Assembly (NCBI GenBank): GCA_000499405.2 | Contig: HG738137.1 | Coordinates: 14,129,661 to 14,193,660 of the forward strand | Reading direction: 5' to 3' | DNA length: 64,000 nt | Source of the DNA: Onchocerca volvulus | Lineage: Eukaryota > Nematoda > Chromadorea > Rhabditida > Onchocercidae | Part shown: one piece after another, positions 14,105 through 25,800 of the stretch | How the letters are laid out: each line of letters opens with the position of its first letter | Numbering within the stretch: the first letter of the stretch is position 1 | The notes under the pieces: generated by a model | What the model was told of the DNA's origin: nothing | Databases searched by the model: none | What the model saw: only the letters and a program-made list of their open reading frames with translations | Translations under genes and position numbers: made by a program

Positions 14105-14309
14105 TGTACAAACAAAAATGTAAGTGTTTATTTGTTGAACATCTTAAATCTCCGAAAATTCCTACTGAATGATTTAAAAATTTGACGCAACGTTGTATTT
14201 CATACGCACATATTTTTATATACTTTTTATATACACGGGTTGTTGTGGCTCAGTTTGGTTAAGTGAAAAAGAAAGAAAAGAAAAAGCGTAGATTTCTGAT
14301 ATGTTCAAT

Positions 14310-15240
14310 TCAATAATGTTTGTGGGTATATAACGTTTTTTGTTGTTCATTGTCTGTGTAGATATAGAGATTATCTGGTTCGCCGACTCTAGAATACGCA
14401 ACATATAATTGTCCATGTGAGAAGCAATCCGTGTCTAGATCTAAACCGCATAACTCCAACGATTATTCCTAAGCTTTTTTGATGGTGAATGCAAATGCCA
14501 ATGGAATTGGGAATCGCTATCTCTTGAATTGAAATGTAATGCGAGGAATGAGGGCATCTTCACCTTTGAAAGGTCCTGTCAAGATTGTTACTTTACAAAA
14601 TTGATAATTAATTTTTTTACTGCAAACCGCGTGCCACTGCAAAGCTTCGACTGGTTAATATTTCGCTACATGATAATTGACACGCCAACTTTCAACTGCA
14701 GTACGTACGGCGGCATTCTTGGCAGATCGAATGAATCCGAAAATTCTGTTTCTTTTCCAAATTCCGTGAAATGTTTCATCTGCTTTCACAATAACGTCGA
14801 TGGACTTATATGTGACTGCCTTCCGTTGAATGTTAAACTAAATGATATTGTTAAGTTCGTAGACGACTTTGTTCTTGGCCACAAGAATAGCTCGTTCACT
14901 TGTCAGTCGTGATTCTTGTATTGATTTGAATAATGGGGAACACTTTTTCAACCAATTTTTCTTTTGATGTCACTAAATTTTAGGAATTACGAAGCAATAA
15001 AATTCGTCCTGTGGTCAGATCAACAGCCATCTTTCGATTCCCAATTTCCAGCAATTGATTGAGATTATCTCAGTTGATTGATCGTTTTGTAGTTAATTTT
15101 AACATCTTTACATTTCGCCATAAAGTAGGTATTTCAGGCAAGCATTTATTTCGTCCGCTGGTGTCGATCGAGGACTTACATGTAATGTTTACCTGAAAAA
15201 TCCTGCAAACAATTTTAATGCGTATCTAAATGGTCTGATA
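14310..15240 (-). pseudogene. Broken Pif1-type helicase of a Helitron
   Basis: On the minus strand, fragments in shifting frames follow the usual order of a Helitron helicase C-terminal half. First comes DEINACLKY with a frameshift into TLWRNVKMLKLTT. Next come MAVDLTTGRILLL and LVTSKEKLVEKVFP. After these are LTSERAILVAKNKVVYELNN, VTYKSIDVIV, MPPYVLQLKVGVSIIM and LCSGTRFAVKKL. Then comes LTGPFKGEDALIPRITFQFK, and the distal motif CFSHGQLYVAYSRVGEPDNL ends the chain. In-frame stops interrupt it, for example within the segment that is normally KAQGQS. Frames switch at least three times. It cannot encode active helicase. In autonomous Helitrons this domain unwinds DNA during rolling-circle transposition. 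It is a relic on the same strand as the neighbouring host genes. Confidence 0.85.
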
Positions 15241-15353
15241 TTTCCACGCAAATCTTGCAATAATCAATCAGAAACTTTAATAGCAAGGACGAATATGAAA
15301 CAATCCATCGGTTATCTATTCACCATTTCGCATTTGTATGGCTGCTTATCTAT

Positions 15354-15427
15354 CGCCATCTTTTGCTAATCTTCGTATAAAGGAAACGATTGCTATCCTT
15401 TATACAGAAGATCAGCAGAAGATGGCG
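15354..15427. repeat. Long imperfect hairpin (about 31-bp stem)
   Basis: The arms around 15354-15385 and 15396-15427 are reverse complements apart from a few mismatches and a one-base slip. Each outer end reads cgccatctt on its own strand, and the loop is about 11 bases. It lies inside the Helitron remnant. Either strand would fold into a miRNA-precursor-sized hairpin. It may instead be the trace of a nested inverted-repeat element. Confidence 0.75.
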
Positions 15428-17820
15428 GCTCTTCTGCATATGTTCTGCTGTTTCTGTTAAAAAAATCTAATCGAATCATATAATTGACTGGATTGGATGT
15501 TACTTCTTCTTGCTATTGTAATTCCGATAAATCAACAATAGAAGCGTTCGAATGCTCAATACATAATCGTATTTTCCATTTGTAACTATCGTTCTCCTTT
15601 CGCTCTACCATTGTTGTCACGTCTACTGAACGAACTGTCCTCGAAACTGACTTGTGATGACCCTTTAAATCCTTCAGGGCTCCTCCTCCTCCCGCATGTC
15701 GTCTTATGATGGTTGGCTTCACTTTGTTTATCTATAAATCGGAGCGTTTTGGCGGTAAACATGTTCACCCTTTCGGCTTATTGGTTTCCTTTGTTTCAAA
15801 ATGATCGCGCTGTTTAAGCTTATTTACTATGACTCCATCCTTTGATTTCGCCATATTTTCCCGTTGTTTGACTTTTTCATCATGAATAATGAGGGAATAA
15901 TATGAAAAGGGAATAAAAACGTAAACATGGATAGTAGGGAGGAAAGTGAAAGAAGCAAAAAAAAAAGGCAAAATGGGGAACGATAAAGGAGGAGAAGAGT
16001 AGAAGAGAGAGAGAGAAGAAAGAAATTTTACAAAAAAAGCATGTTTTTATCTTTCAAAGATGTAGCATATATATAATAGTAGATATATAGGTATATGGAA
16101 ACATGTGCTTATTCGAATGCAACGTTACATAAAAATTTCAAAGCAATCGGTGAAGAACTTTCGGAGATTTAAAATCTTGAACAAATTTTATTTACATAGA
16201 TTTAAATTTATAAATATTTTATGTATTTGTTACATATAATATTTCCATCTGCTAAATAAGTAACATAAAATTGATCTTTTTCAAATTAAACTTTGCTCGT
16301 TTCCAATGTTTAGTTGAAAATTAAATCATTCTAAATTTTCTTAATATAGTATCAAAAATTACAGTAACTAGCATACTTTTTATTTAGCAAATAATTAAGC
16401 AAGCTAAACATTCCCATAATTTCTTATTTATGTATTCTCTTCACTAATTAGAATTATTATCTATCATTACGAATAATTTCAGAACTTTTAAAAGTTCTAC
16501 TTTTCTCCTTTTTCTTTTTATTTTAACTTTATTTTTTTTTTAAACCTCATCGTCTTGCTTATCTTTTGCAAGATTTCTTTCTTTCTCTCTCTTATTTCCT
16601 AGTTCTTAACTGTGAACTCAATCTATTTAAATAAAAAAATTCAATAAAAGAACTATAAAAAAAAAGAGAAAAAAAAGAGAAAAAAGGAAAAAGAAAAAGG
16701 AAAACAAATTAATAAAATACAGTGAAAAGAAATTTAAAAACCAAACAATCGATGTTTGATTTATTATCAGCAACCTCTCATTATTATTTTAAAAAATCAT
16801 CAATAATTTTTAAATATTTCTCATCATAATGGAAATAACAAAAAGTTTTTAGAAAGAAAGAAGAAAAACAAAAGAGAAAAGCTTGTCATTAAATTATTAC
16901 TTTTCATTTTTTACTCGCAATCATTTGTTTTCTGCATTTTTGTAAAAATTATTTCTTTCTTATCTTCTTATCTTGCTTTAATACGTAACCTTTTTGCATC
17001 TCTCATCATCAAATAATTTTAGCAAAAAAGAAAAAAAAAGAAGGAAAACAGGAACTGTATAAAACTTAACAATTTGTACCATTTTTATGAAAATCAATCA
17101 ATTATGGATTCAGTTCTTATTCTAATTATATCGGAATGAATTAAGAATCAGAATTATTTTTCAGTTAATAATGATCATATCTCGAAAAAAATCTTATTTT
17201 ACAATGAAAAACATTTTTCATGCATTTCTTACAAAATTTTAGACTGAATAAGATAATAAAAGATTATTTTTTTCAAAAAGATGAAAGAGAAAAAATGTCT
17301 TATCATAATTTGCTAATTATTTTTGATTCATGTTTCATTCATTCATAACAAAATTATAAAATCCTTGTAGTTGGATATTATTTGATATTCTTTCCTTCGA
17401 AATAATCTGCTTTATTTTTTGATTCTTAATAATTGCAATCCTTACAACTATCATTTTAGATATAAGATGAAAAAGAAAATGGTGCTATCCCGTTTAATCA
17501 TTTTTTATTATGAATGACTTTGAACCAGTCACCACTCTCATAAAACAATTAGGCTGAGATTAATCATTAATAAATATATTTCAAGCTTCAAATATATTCC
17601 TTAGTAGTAGGATAAAAGAAATGACATCATTCTAAAAATACTTAATTCTACCTTATTTAATAGCTGTTGTAATTACAGAAAAACTGAATCACATCTAGGA
17701 TCTTGTAAAACTGTAAAATTTTATAAGAGATAAATTTCGAGAAATCCAATTGTGCTAACAAAACTTAAGTGATCTAAACATGAAAATATCAAATAACTAT
17801 TTATTTTATTACTTATCCTT

Positions 17821-17831
17821 ATATATATATA

Positions 17832-17866
<35 letters not shown>
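17821..17866. repeat. (TA)n microsatellite
   Basis: Two pure TA tracts are each followed by the word cact, which suggests a small duplication of a TA tract plus its flank. Confidence 0.85.
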
Positions 17867-17869
<3 letters not shown>

Positions 17870-18270
17870 TTACTAATCAGCTGAAATCAAACATTGATTT
17901 CATTTCATTATCTAAGCAAAATGTCAGTTAATACATAGTTATTTTCTGGAAATATTGGCATTTTTGCAAGGGGAATTTTCCGGGAACATGAATATTTTCA
18001 TGTTTTTTTATTTTTATTATTTAAATGACTAGTTTTTTTTTCTTTTTCAAAATGATAAAAAATAACTTGCCCTAATGTAGACATTACTAATACATGATTA
18101 CACCTATAATAATATTACAATTCATTAATAACCTTCGAAAAATATTGAAAAACGAATAAAGTTAAGGAAGTCTTTGCAAAGCGACTCATTTTTTGGATGA
18201 ATTATATTAAATGCTCCAAAATATTGTTTTTTAAAAGAAGAAAAAAATATCATGCCGAGTTAATACTTAC

Positions 18271-18380
18271 AATTTATATATATATTCTTCCATTAAAGAT
18301 AATTTTTAATTTATATATATATATTCTTCCATTAAAGATAATTTTTAATTTATATATATATTCTTCCATTAAAGACAATT
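18271..18380. repeat. Three tandem copies of a 37-39-bp unit
   Basis: The unit is aattta(ta)n followed by ttcttccattaaagataatt. It occurs three times, differing only in TA number and one base in the last copy. The open frame across it is a by-product of the repeat. Confidence 0.9.
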
Positions 18381-19319
18381 TAAATAACAATTAAAAACAT
18401 AGTATTAACTAGTTCAATTTATGCTTTCACTTATCAAACTTATCAATTGCTACTATAATATCTATATTTTCGATAAATAATCGTAACGAATCAAATAAAA
18501 TTTTATATTCCAGAAACCTTCTAGTTATTTTTGTAATATAAAATTTAAGCAGATGAATGAAAATAATATTCTCGTTACTAATGAGAAATCAAAAAAAAAG
18601 TACTTTACCAATATTTTTACAATCTTACTTTACTTTTTTTTTTCCGGATTTTTCAATTAAAACATAATGTGATCTAGCATTTCCACTCTTGAGAATGAAT
18701 ACCTTTTTCACTTTTTTTTTCTTTTTTATTGAAATCGACTGATCTATGAAATACCAATAAAGAAACTGATACCAAATTTTCAACTCGTTAGTGATGCACG
18801 GAACTACCTAATCTTAATATTCTAAACAAGTAGATTTGTCCACAGTACCGAGAAATATATACGATTTGCTTGGATTTAAATGGCAAAAATATACCCCATA
18901 AATAAATATTTAACCTTTGTTGCTCTCCGGAAAGATAAGTAATTCATTGAACAACTGATCATTCATCAGCAAAAACACTATTCAATTGACATTATCACAA
19001 CTGACTTTTGATATTAACTTAACTTAATCATGTCAAAGTCAATTTTTAATGTTAAATTGACCTTGTTGACGGCATAGCTTACATAAATTTTAAAAAACTT
19101 TTTCAGTTTCCAGACAAAAATGATTTCTATGACATAATTCAAATTCTGTCTTATTTGTAATTCAAAATAATGAGAAATAATTATAGCTAATTCAAATATA
19201 TCACGAAAACAATTTCAAACATATTGACCATATGATACATTCTTTTTAAATCACATTTGTATTTCGCCAAAATTTTAAAAATTTCTATTTTAGTGGAGAG
19301 AGTATTAAATATTAAAAAG

Positions 19320-19395
19320 AACTATTGCAGTTTGCAAAAGCTATAAGAGCCTACTATAACTATTGCAGTTTGCAAAAGCTATAAGAGCCTATTAT
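19320..19395. repeat. 38-bp direct tandem duplication
   Basis: Units 19320-19357 and 19358-19395 differ at a single base (containing ttgcagtttgcaaaagctat). Near-identity implies a recent duplication. Confidence 0.9.
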
Positions 19396-21641
19396 TTTCA
19401 GAGAAGAAAATCAATAAAATTGCGACAATTTCTAAGTTGAAAAAATTGCATAAAGTTGTCATACCGATACTATTTAATTAGGTTAGAGATTAGTCCTAAT
19501 CCACCAATCATTCTTCTCATTATTTAAACAAAACTTATTCTTTGAAAGAATTAAAATATTTATAAATCATAAGTGAATCAAGTCTCAATTTCTTTGCATA
19601 GATGATAGTAACAATTAAAATAAATAAAATTACTGCCTTGATGATGATTCCATATTTGCAAAATAGTTCGTTAGTCATTAGTTATTCTTCTCATCATTTA
19701 AAGAAAATTTATCCTTTCAAAGAATTAAAATATTTATAAAGCATAAGTGAATAAAATCTCAATTTCTCTTCATGAATGATCGTAATAATTAAAATATATT
19801 TATTTTTCATTCTCTTAACGATGATTTTGGCTCATGATAATAACTCATGATAATAAAAATGTATACTTGGAAATTATCATATTTTCTGACAATTTTTCAT
19901 TATCTATTCATTATTCCTCCATTTATCTATAACTTTGAACTGAAATTCATAAAATGCAACTAAGTCCAATACTTCGGCAGTTAGGATACTCGGGTGCTTG
20001 GGTTAAATATTTGGATATCATATCGATAGTTATGTACAGTAAGTGCTGAATGTTTAAAATTATATAAATTTGGCCATTTGCGCTCTGAAATTTGAGCAAA
20101 ATACAAAATAAATTTATTAAAGAGGAAAGAGAAGAGCAAAAAAAAAAAAAGTTTGCATTTCCATACAATTCTGTTCAAACGAAATTGCTATAATCGGGAT
20201 TGTTCTCGGAAGGACCGAAAATATCAAATCGAAAAAATTTATCCGCGTCTTTTTTTCCTTTTATTTTTTTTTATATTTGCTAAATTTCCAGCTATTGAAT
20301 GTATAAATGAATTCGAATAATAATAACGATGATAAATTAGAATAGCTATTTTTGAATAAAACAAATCGCTAGGCATCGAATCAAATTTGTTTCATTTAGT
20401 ATCAAATTGTATTATACAATTAATGAAGTCTATTCAGGGAAATCGAAATTCTGCTCTCAAAAACTCATTAATACATAATTAAAATAATTAATGTAAAATT
20501 AATATAAAAATATACATAATTAATGTAAAGATATTTATGATTCATCTTAATACATTTGTAGAATTGCTAGACGAAGTATTTGACTCATTCTGGAGAGCAT
20601 TTATATAAGCTGAATCCTTTTGCAGGCATGAAATAATAAACATGAAATATATGATGAAATGAAGTCAAAATATTTTCTTATTCATTTAACTTCTTACATA
20701 AAAACTCAAATATCTATGGGAAGTCATTTGTATTTTAATCTATCAATTTCTACAATTTTTTCATTTCGATTTTTATATTTATAGCAAAAAAAAAAGGAAA
20801 GCGCCGATGACTAACAGATGAATAAATGCAGTTTGCCAGTTTGCACTCACATTTGGCAGGTCCTTTGTGATATTATTCCACTGGAATTTATGCAAAGATG
20901 CAAAGAGTGACAAGTCATTCATCATATGATGATATTAAGTGACGAAATGTCTCGTCATAATGGGAAGAAAGATGACGCAGCAAAAAAACTACAAACGAAA
21001 TGTGTCATTTTGGCAGACTGATATTTGTCGAGATTGTAAGATAAAGTAAAATCCGTTGATCATCTATCGTTCGTAAGCTTATCTCATTCACGGAAGTATT
21101 TATGAAACAAATCAGAGAAAACTTGATCAATTTCTCAAAATGATACTAATTAAAGTATAGATAAGGTTGGTAAATACTGTAAAAGATTAACAATGAATCA
21201 AAGCGGAAGAATCTTAATTTGAGGAACACTGCAGAGTTCAGCATATCATCATAATTTAATAATAAACTCCAACTTTTTAATTTGTTGTCCAATATTCAAA
21301 CTTCTATTTCATTCCGGCAATTTAACAGGCATTATTTCGGAAAAATAACAAATCTCAGAGATCTCTGAGGAAAATCTCGAAACTACTGAGGTTAAAAATT
21401 TTCGAACTCAAAATCATAATCCATCCCAGCCACTTACTCATCCTGACTTCTTATATGCTGATAGAGTCAACCAATGCATTTTTAGTATACGCAAAAGAGA
21501 CGCGAAAGATGTGAAATAATTCGACGCGTGCAATTATTCATATCCTTCACCAAATTCATTCAGTATTTTTTTTTTACCGGATTTTACGTTTCAACATGAA
21601 TTTCGACGGAGACGTACCAACAGTAACCTTCGCACGACCAT

Positions 21642-21911
21642 TTAGATGCTAAATGCCATTCGTCCTGTTAGCATGGAACAATACGTAAACGCGTAAACTT
21701 GACGTGAATTAGAATGAGATCTATCAGAATGGATCCCTCTTCCACCATCACAACATTTCAATCTTACGTAAAAATCTGGTTTGCACTGCGCACCCAAACC
21801 ATCAGAGTAACACCACGCATACCCAACATCATGCACGCCATTGTGCAACTTACGCATCCACCACAATAGATCCTCACATTTTGAAAGCTTAATTGGGATA
21901 GATGTAAGCAT
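21642..21911 (-). CDS. Possible cysteine-rich small protein or lone exon
   Basis: An ATG-initiated frame of 89 codons runs from 21911 to a TAA at 21642-21644. Its composition is unlike random A+T-rich frames: it holds several Trp and Cys residues, with clusters such as LSKCEDLLWWMRKLHNG, YAWCYSDGLGAQCKPDF and RLKCCDGG. The underlying DNA is richer in G+C than its surroundings. I do not recognise the family. There is no clear signal peptide. A plausible acceptor (gtacttttag) lies just upstream, and internal GTAAG words could be donors, so it may be part of a spliced gene or a relic. Real coding status is uncertain. Confidence 0.3.
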   Translation of the reverse strand: MLTSIPIKLSKCEDLLWWMRKLHNGVHDVGYAWCYSDGLGAQCKPDFYVRLKCCDGGRGIHSDRSHSNSRQVYAFTYCSMLTGRMAFSI

Positions 21912-22835
21912 TTACTAAGTGCATTCGTACTAAAAGTACACAAGAATAAGTTGCGGAAGACTTCCGGAATTGAATAACTCCATATTCATTATTAATTACC
22001 GGAAGAGATACACAAAGCAATTCGACTTTCCCTTTTTTCGAAATCTAATAGTCTTTGATATAATCTAATAATAGTTTTCAAATACCTTTTATAAGTTGAG
22101 AGCTGTATGCAACAATATTTCATAGAATTTTACTATATTTGAAAAAGGATATATCAAAATATCAATAACAATAGCACATCAATTTGAAAGATATTAAGAA
22201 TTTGATAGCTTTCATTACGGAGGAATATAGTATTCACGGAAGAATATTGATAGAGAGGCAGAATAAGCATAAGTGAATAACAAACATGATTTTAATCTTA
22301 TTTTCACAGCTCTGGAATCGTATGATTCTTTAAAATTCTAGAAATGCGAAAGAAATTCCCATTGCTATTCGAAATTTAAGTGCTGTATAATAAGAAATTT
22401 TAAGAATTTCAAATTGTATACATTAAAAAGAGGCAGAAGTACACAGATTTAAAAAATAAAGTTGTAAAGTAGAAAGTAAATAGTGGTGTTATGGTAGAAT
22501 TGCTGGAAAACAAAATTTAATAATAATAAGAAAAATTTATGGAAGCAAAGCTTCAAAAATTATTTCCTAATAGAAAACATATACATTCGAAAAAATCTTT
22601 TCTTTTGCAGTTCAAAATTTTCATGCAAAGAATTAACGAAAATAACCAAAATAACGAAAGAGATAGATTTTTACAAGCATTATTGAAAAAATATAAAATT
22701 TCTTGCATACAGTATTTGATGGGATAGACGATGTCTTAGTATTAAAAGAGATTTACTCATTAACCTCATTAACATGAATCATAATATTTTTCATTTTTCA
22801 TTTTTTCAATCGCTTTGATATAATATTCTTATCAA

Positions 22836-25800
22836 TTAATCGCTACTAAGCTGCATTTCGTAATCCTCATCGCTTTCACTTTCAATTACTTTCTTGTTAC
22901 GTTTTTTCTTCGGCACTACAATTGAGTCTTCCTCCACTTTTTCATCGTCACTGCCATCATCACCATCATCGACATTGTAATTTAGACGAGTTTTTTGGCG
23001 TAAAGGAAGTTCCTTTCGATGTGATGGTCCAGTTTCATCGGAAGTTTCCAAATCTGATTCATTAGGATCCTTTTGTTGTCTCGGTTGCTTTTTTCCAACT
23101 TTCTATAAAAGTGATAACATTTTAGCAAATATTAAGTATTAAATTCGCCGAAACCATCAATTTAAGGCTGTAAAAATTATTTTTCTGCATAACACTTCAA
23201 ATCTACGCAAACATGAAGAACAATGCATATGTCTGAAATGAATTCCCTATACGCTTCTCTCAATATTTATTTAGCATAGCAGTTTATCGGACCGATTAGA
23301 ACCATTTGGTCATCCGCATGCAATATATTTACTGGTAGCGAATGTCTCTGTACCTTAGTACGATCTTATATAAACAAAAAATTTCATGTTGTCGATCGTC
23401 CTGTTTGATTAAATTATTTTTTTTTTTTTTTTATGTATCCTTCAATTATTATTAAGTTTATGGCAAATATTTGATTTCCTAGTCATCCCGATTTCTATTA
23501 TTAACTTTTCAAAGATGTTTTATCATGTTTATTTAAAACTACTCTTTCTTTTAACATATAAATCTGGATAGCTTTTTTTTTTTTTTTAAAGAATAAACGA
23601 AACTGTCACTGATATTTAAATCTTCTCATCTCTTCATTTCTGAAACAATCAAATTCTAGAAAAAGAATTATTAAACTAATTTGCTTCTATTAGTTTTGTT
23701 TTTAAATCCATTACTCAAAAAGCAACCAGTAAATACATACAGGTCCAAAGAAGTCTTCCATACGCATCACTGGAGAATTCTGCTCTTCCTTCGCAGAATT
23801 CTTTTCATTCCTCTCTCGTTTACCTCCTCCTCTTCTGCTACTTTTTTTACTTTCTGGAGCTATGCTTCGCTGAATACCACTTATTTTTTCAGTCTGCAAA
23901 ATCCTATATATGCCATAACTTCGAAAAAAAAAAAGTTCATCCCATTCTGCAAAGTTAGTGAGATAAACTTTCACTCCATAAAACTAACTTCATAAAGTAA
24001 AAAAAAGAAAGCTGCAAAGTATTGTTATCGCTTAATTATTACCTCAACTAAAGAATTACAGTAGCAAAAGTGAAAACATTAAAATCGAAAATTATTTCAT
24101 TGTTTAATTTCCGTTGAGAGTTATTTCATTTACTCAAAATAAATTAATTCATTTCACGATCTAAAAAAAAAAAAAAAAAAAAAAAAAAACAACTTACACT
24201 ATCTTTCTTATTGGTGCCTTTTTTCTTATCAATTGGTAAAGCAGTAATACTATCATTACTACTTTCGTGTACAGATAATTCATCGATAATATCATTTTCA
24301 TCTAATTGATCATCTTCTGCAAGAAAAAATAATGACTAATTCAATGACTTGAAAGTATATTAAAATACATTCTTGAATTTCACAAAAATTATATTTAATT
24401 CAAGCTTTCGTTCGGAAAATTCTGTCAGTTATTCGAACTGTTTGATAATTTTGTTCAGTGTGCCCCTAAGTAACGCGCATAATTGCATATTAAAAATGCT
24501 ATAAAATACAAAGAAAGATTCTATGAAAGTCATCTTCTATTTAAAGCAATGTTGAATTTTGCTATTTTACGTTTACTAAAATTTATGCAAACCGTACAGC
24601 TCTATAAAACTGCACAAGTAAGTAAGAAAGTGTTAATTTTAAAAGTAGAATAAATGGAAACAAAGAAAGAAAATTTAATTCACTTTTGCTCAACTCTCTT
24701 TGCTTGACTATCACTTCTGATAGATTTTCTTGCTCATTATTTTCGTCTTGATTGAAAAATTTGCGAACATCAGTTCCTTCCCGCTTTGATTCCTTCACCA
24801 CAGGTACTTTCCGTCTTCGGCCCCTGCCTTCACCAGCTTTTTTTTGTTCATATTTTTCCTTCACCGCATCAATTTTTGGTACTACTCGTTCAGCAAACGG
24901 ATCTGGTAGCACTTCCTATATATTTCTCAAAAAAATACGCGAAATCAAAGAAAATTAAAAAGCATATAAAAGAATACAAAAGAATTTAAATTTTTAATTT
25001 ACTTTATTGCAAAATTTTATCAAAAAATTGAAGAGAAGTTTTTTTCGGCAAGATCCGAACATGCTTCAGAATTTTCCCTTCTGAAATTCTTAGATTTTAA
25101 TTTTCAAAACGTCGAATTGAGAAGTATCAAGAATGAAATCTGGGAAGCAAAGCAAAGTAACTTGCCCTAACTAGACCAATATGGGCTTTTTTTCGGCTAA
25201 CGCCGCCAGTATCGAATTGTAGTTTTTTTGCTGTATTCTTAATTTGTATGTCAAGATCAGCTTGTTCTTTCGCTTCCTGAAATAGAAAGCAATCAATATT
25301 TGAAGGATTTTTCTTTTTCTTTTTTTTTTTTTTTTCTTGAAAGCAGCCCACGAACTTTTATAGAAACACTGATATCTTAATCAATATTTCAGGTAATACG
25401 TATTCGTTATGTATTGTAGAGATTTCGATCCACTAAATAATTTCACTTAGTCACAAAGGTCCTAATCACAAAACAATATATATAAATAATTTACCTGTTT
25501 CTCCAGCTCAGCAAGAAAAGAATTCAAATCATTCTTCCACAAATCTGCCCATGTCATTTCTTCCAACGCCTGAAAATAAAACTCTAAATATTTTCAAAAC
25601 AATTTTTCAAGGTGAGATTATCTCCATAAATGAGTTTCAGACATATAATCAATAAACATAAGCAAATTTTGTAGAGGATAAAACTTGTCATTTCCTCGCA
25701 CACATGAAATTCGTAGAAAATAGATTTAGATCGCTTCATTTCATTTTATTACATGTTACAGTTTTGACAAATTTTACTTGAATTTATAGAAACGCGACAA

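Larger units (their letters stand above)
14105..16205 (-). mobile_element. Decayed Helitron transposon
   Basis: The minus strand carries the C-terminal part of a Helitron Rep/helicase (see 14310-15240). Downstream of its stop come the bases caacaacccgtgtatata and the family's end module at about 14230-14105. A second copy of that module lies inverted at 16065-16205. The region is visibly less A+T-rich than its surroundings, as expected of an acquired element. It includes a long hairpin (15354-15427). The part from 15240 to 15960 holds short open frames that I cannot assign. I do not see the N-terminal Rep nuclease motifs. Outer boundaries are approximate. Confidence 0.7.
16206..22835. other. 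Gene-poor interval downstream of topoisomerase II
   Basis: About 6.6 kb without a convincing exon chain. It contains the tandem repeats listed separately, long A/T-rich stretches and a few less A+T-rich islands (about 18780-18960, 20780-21120 and 21360-21960) that I cannot explain. The longest non-trivial open frame is the cysteine-rich one at 21642-21911. Confidence 0.45.

Noticed and set aside
14529..14912. 127-codon plus-strand open frame, the longest in its area
   Set aside because: It is exactly antisense to the helicase fragments on the minus strand and shows no protein-like features of its own.
14310..15240. A cellular PIF1 helicase gene
   Set aside because: Internal stops and frameshifts, the characteristic Helitron motif wording and the associated dispersed end module all fit a dead transposon better.
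19947..20178. Overlapping minus-strand frames of 65-73 codons
   Set aside because: Two frames compete over the same bases, both dominated by Phe, Leu, Ile and Ser; no exon chain could be built.
22539..22727. 62-codon plus-strand open frame
   Set aside because: It is a short frame of A+T-type composition with no recognisable motif or splice partners.
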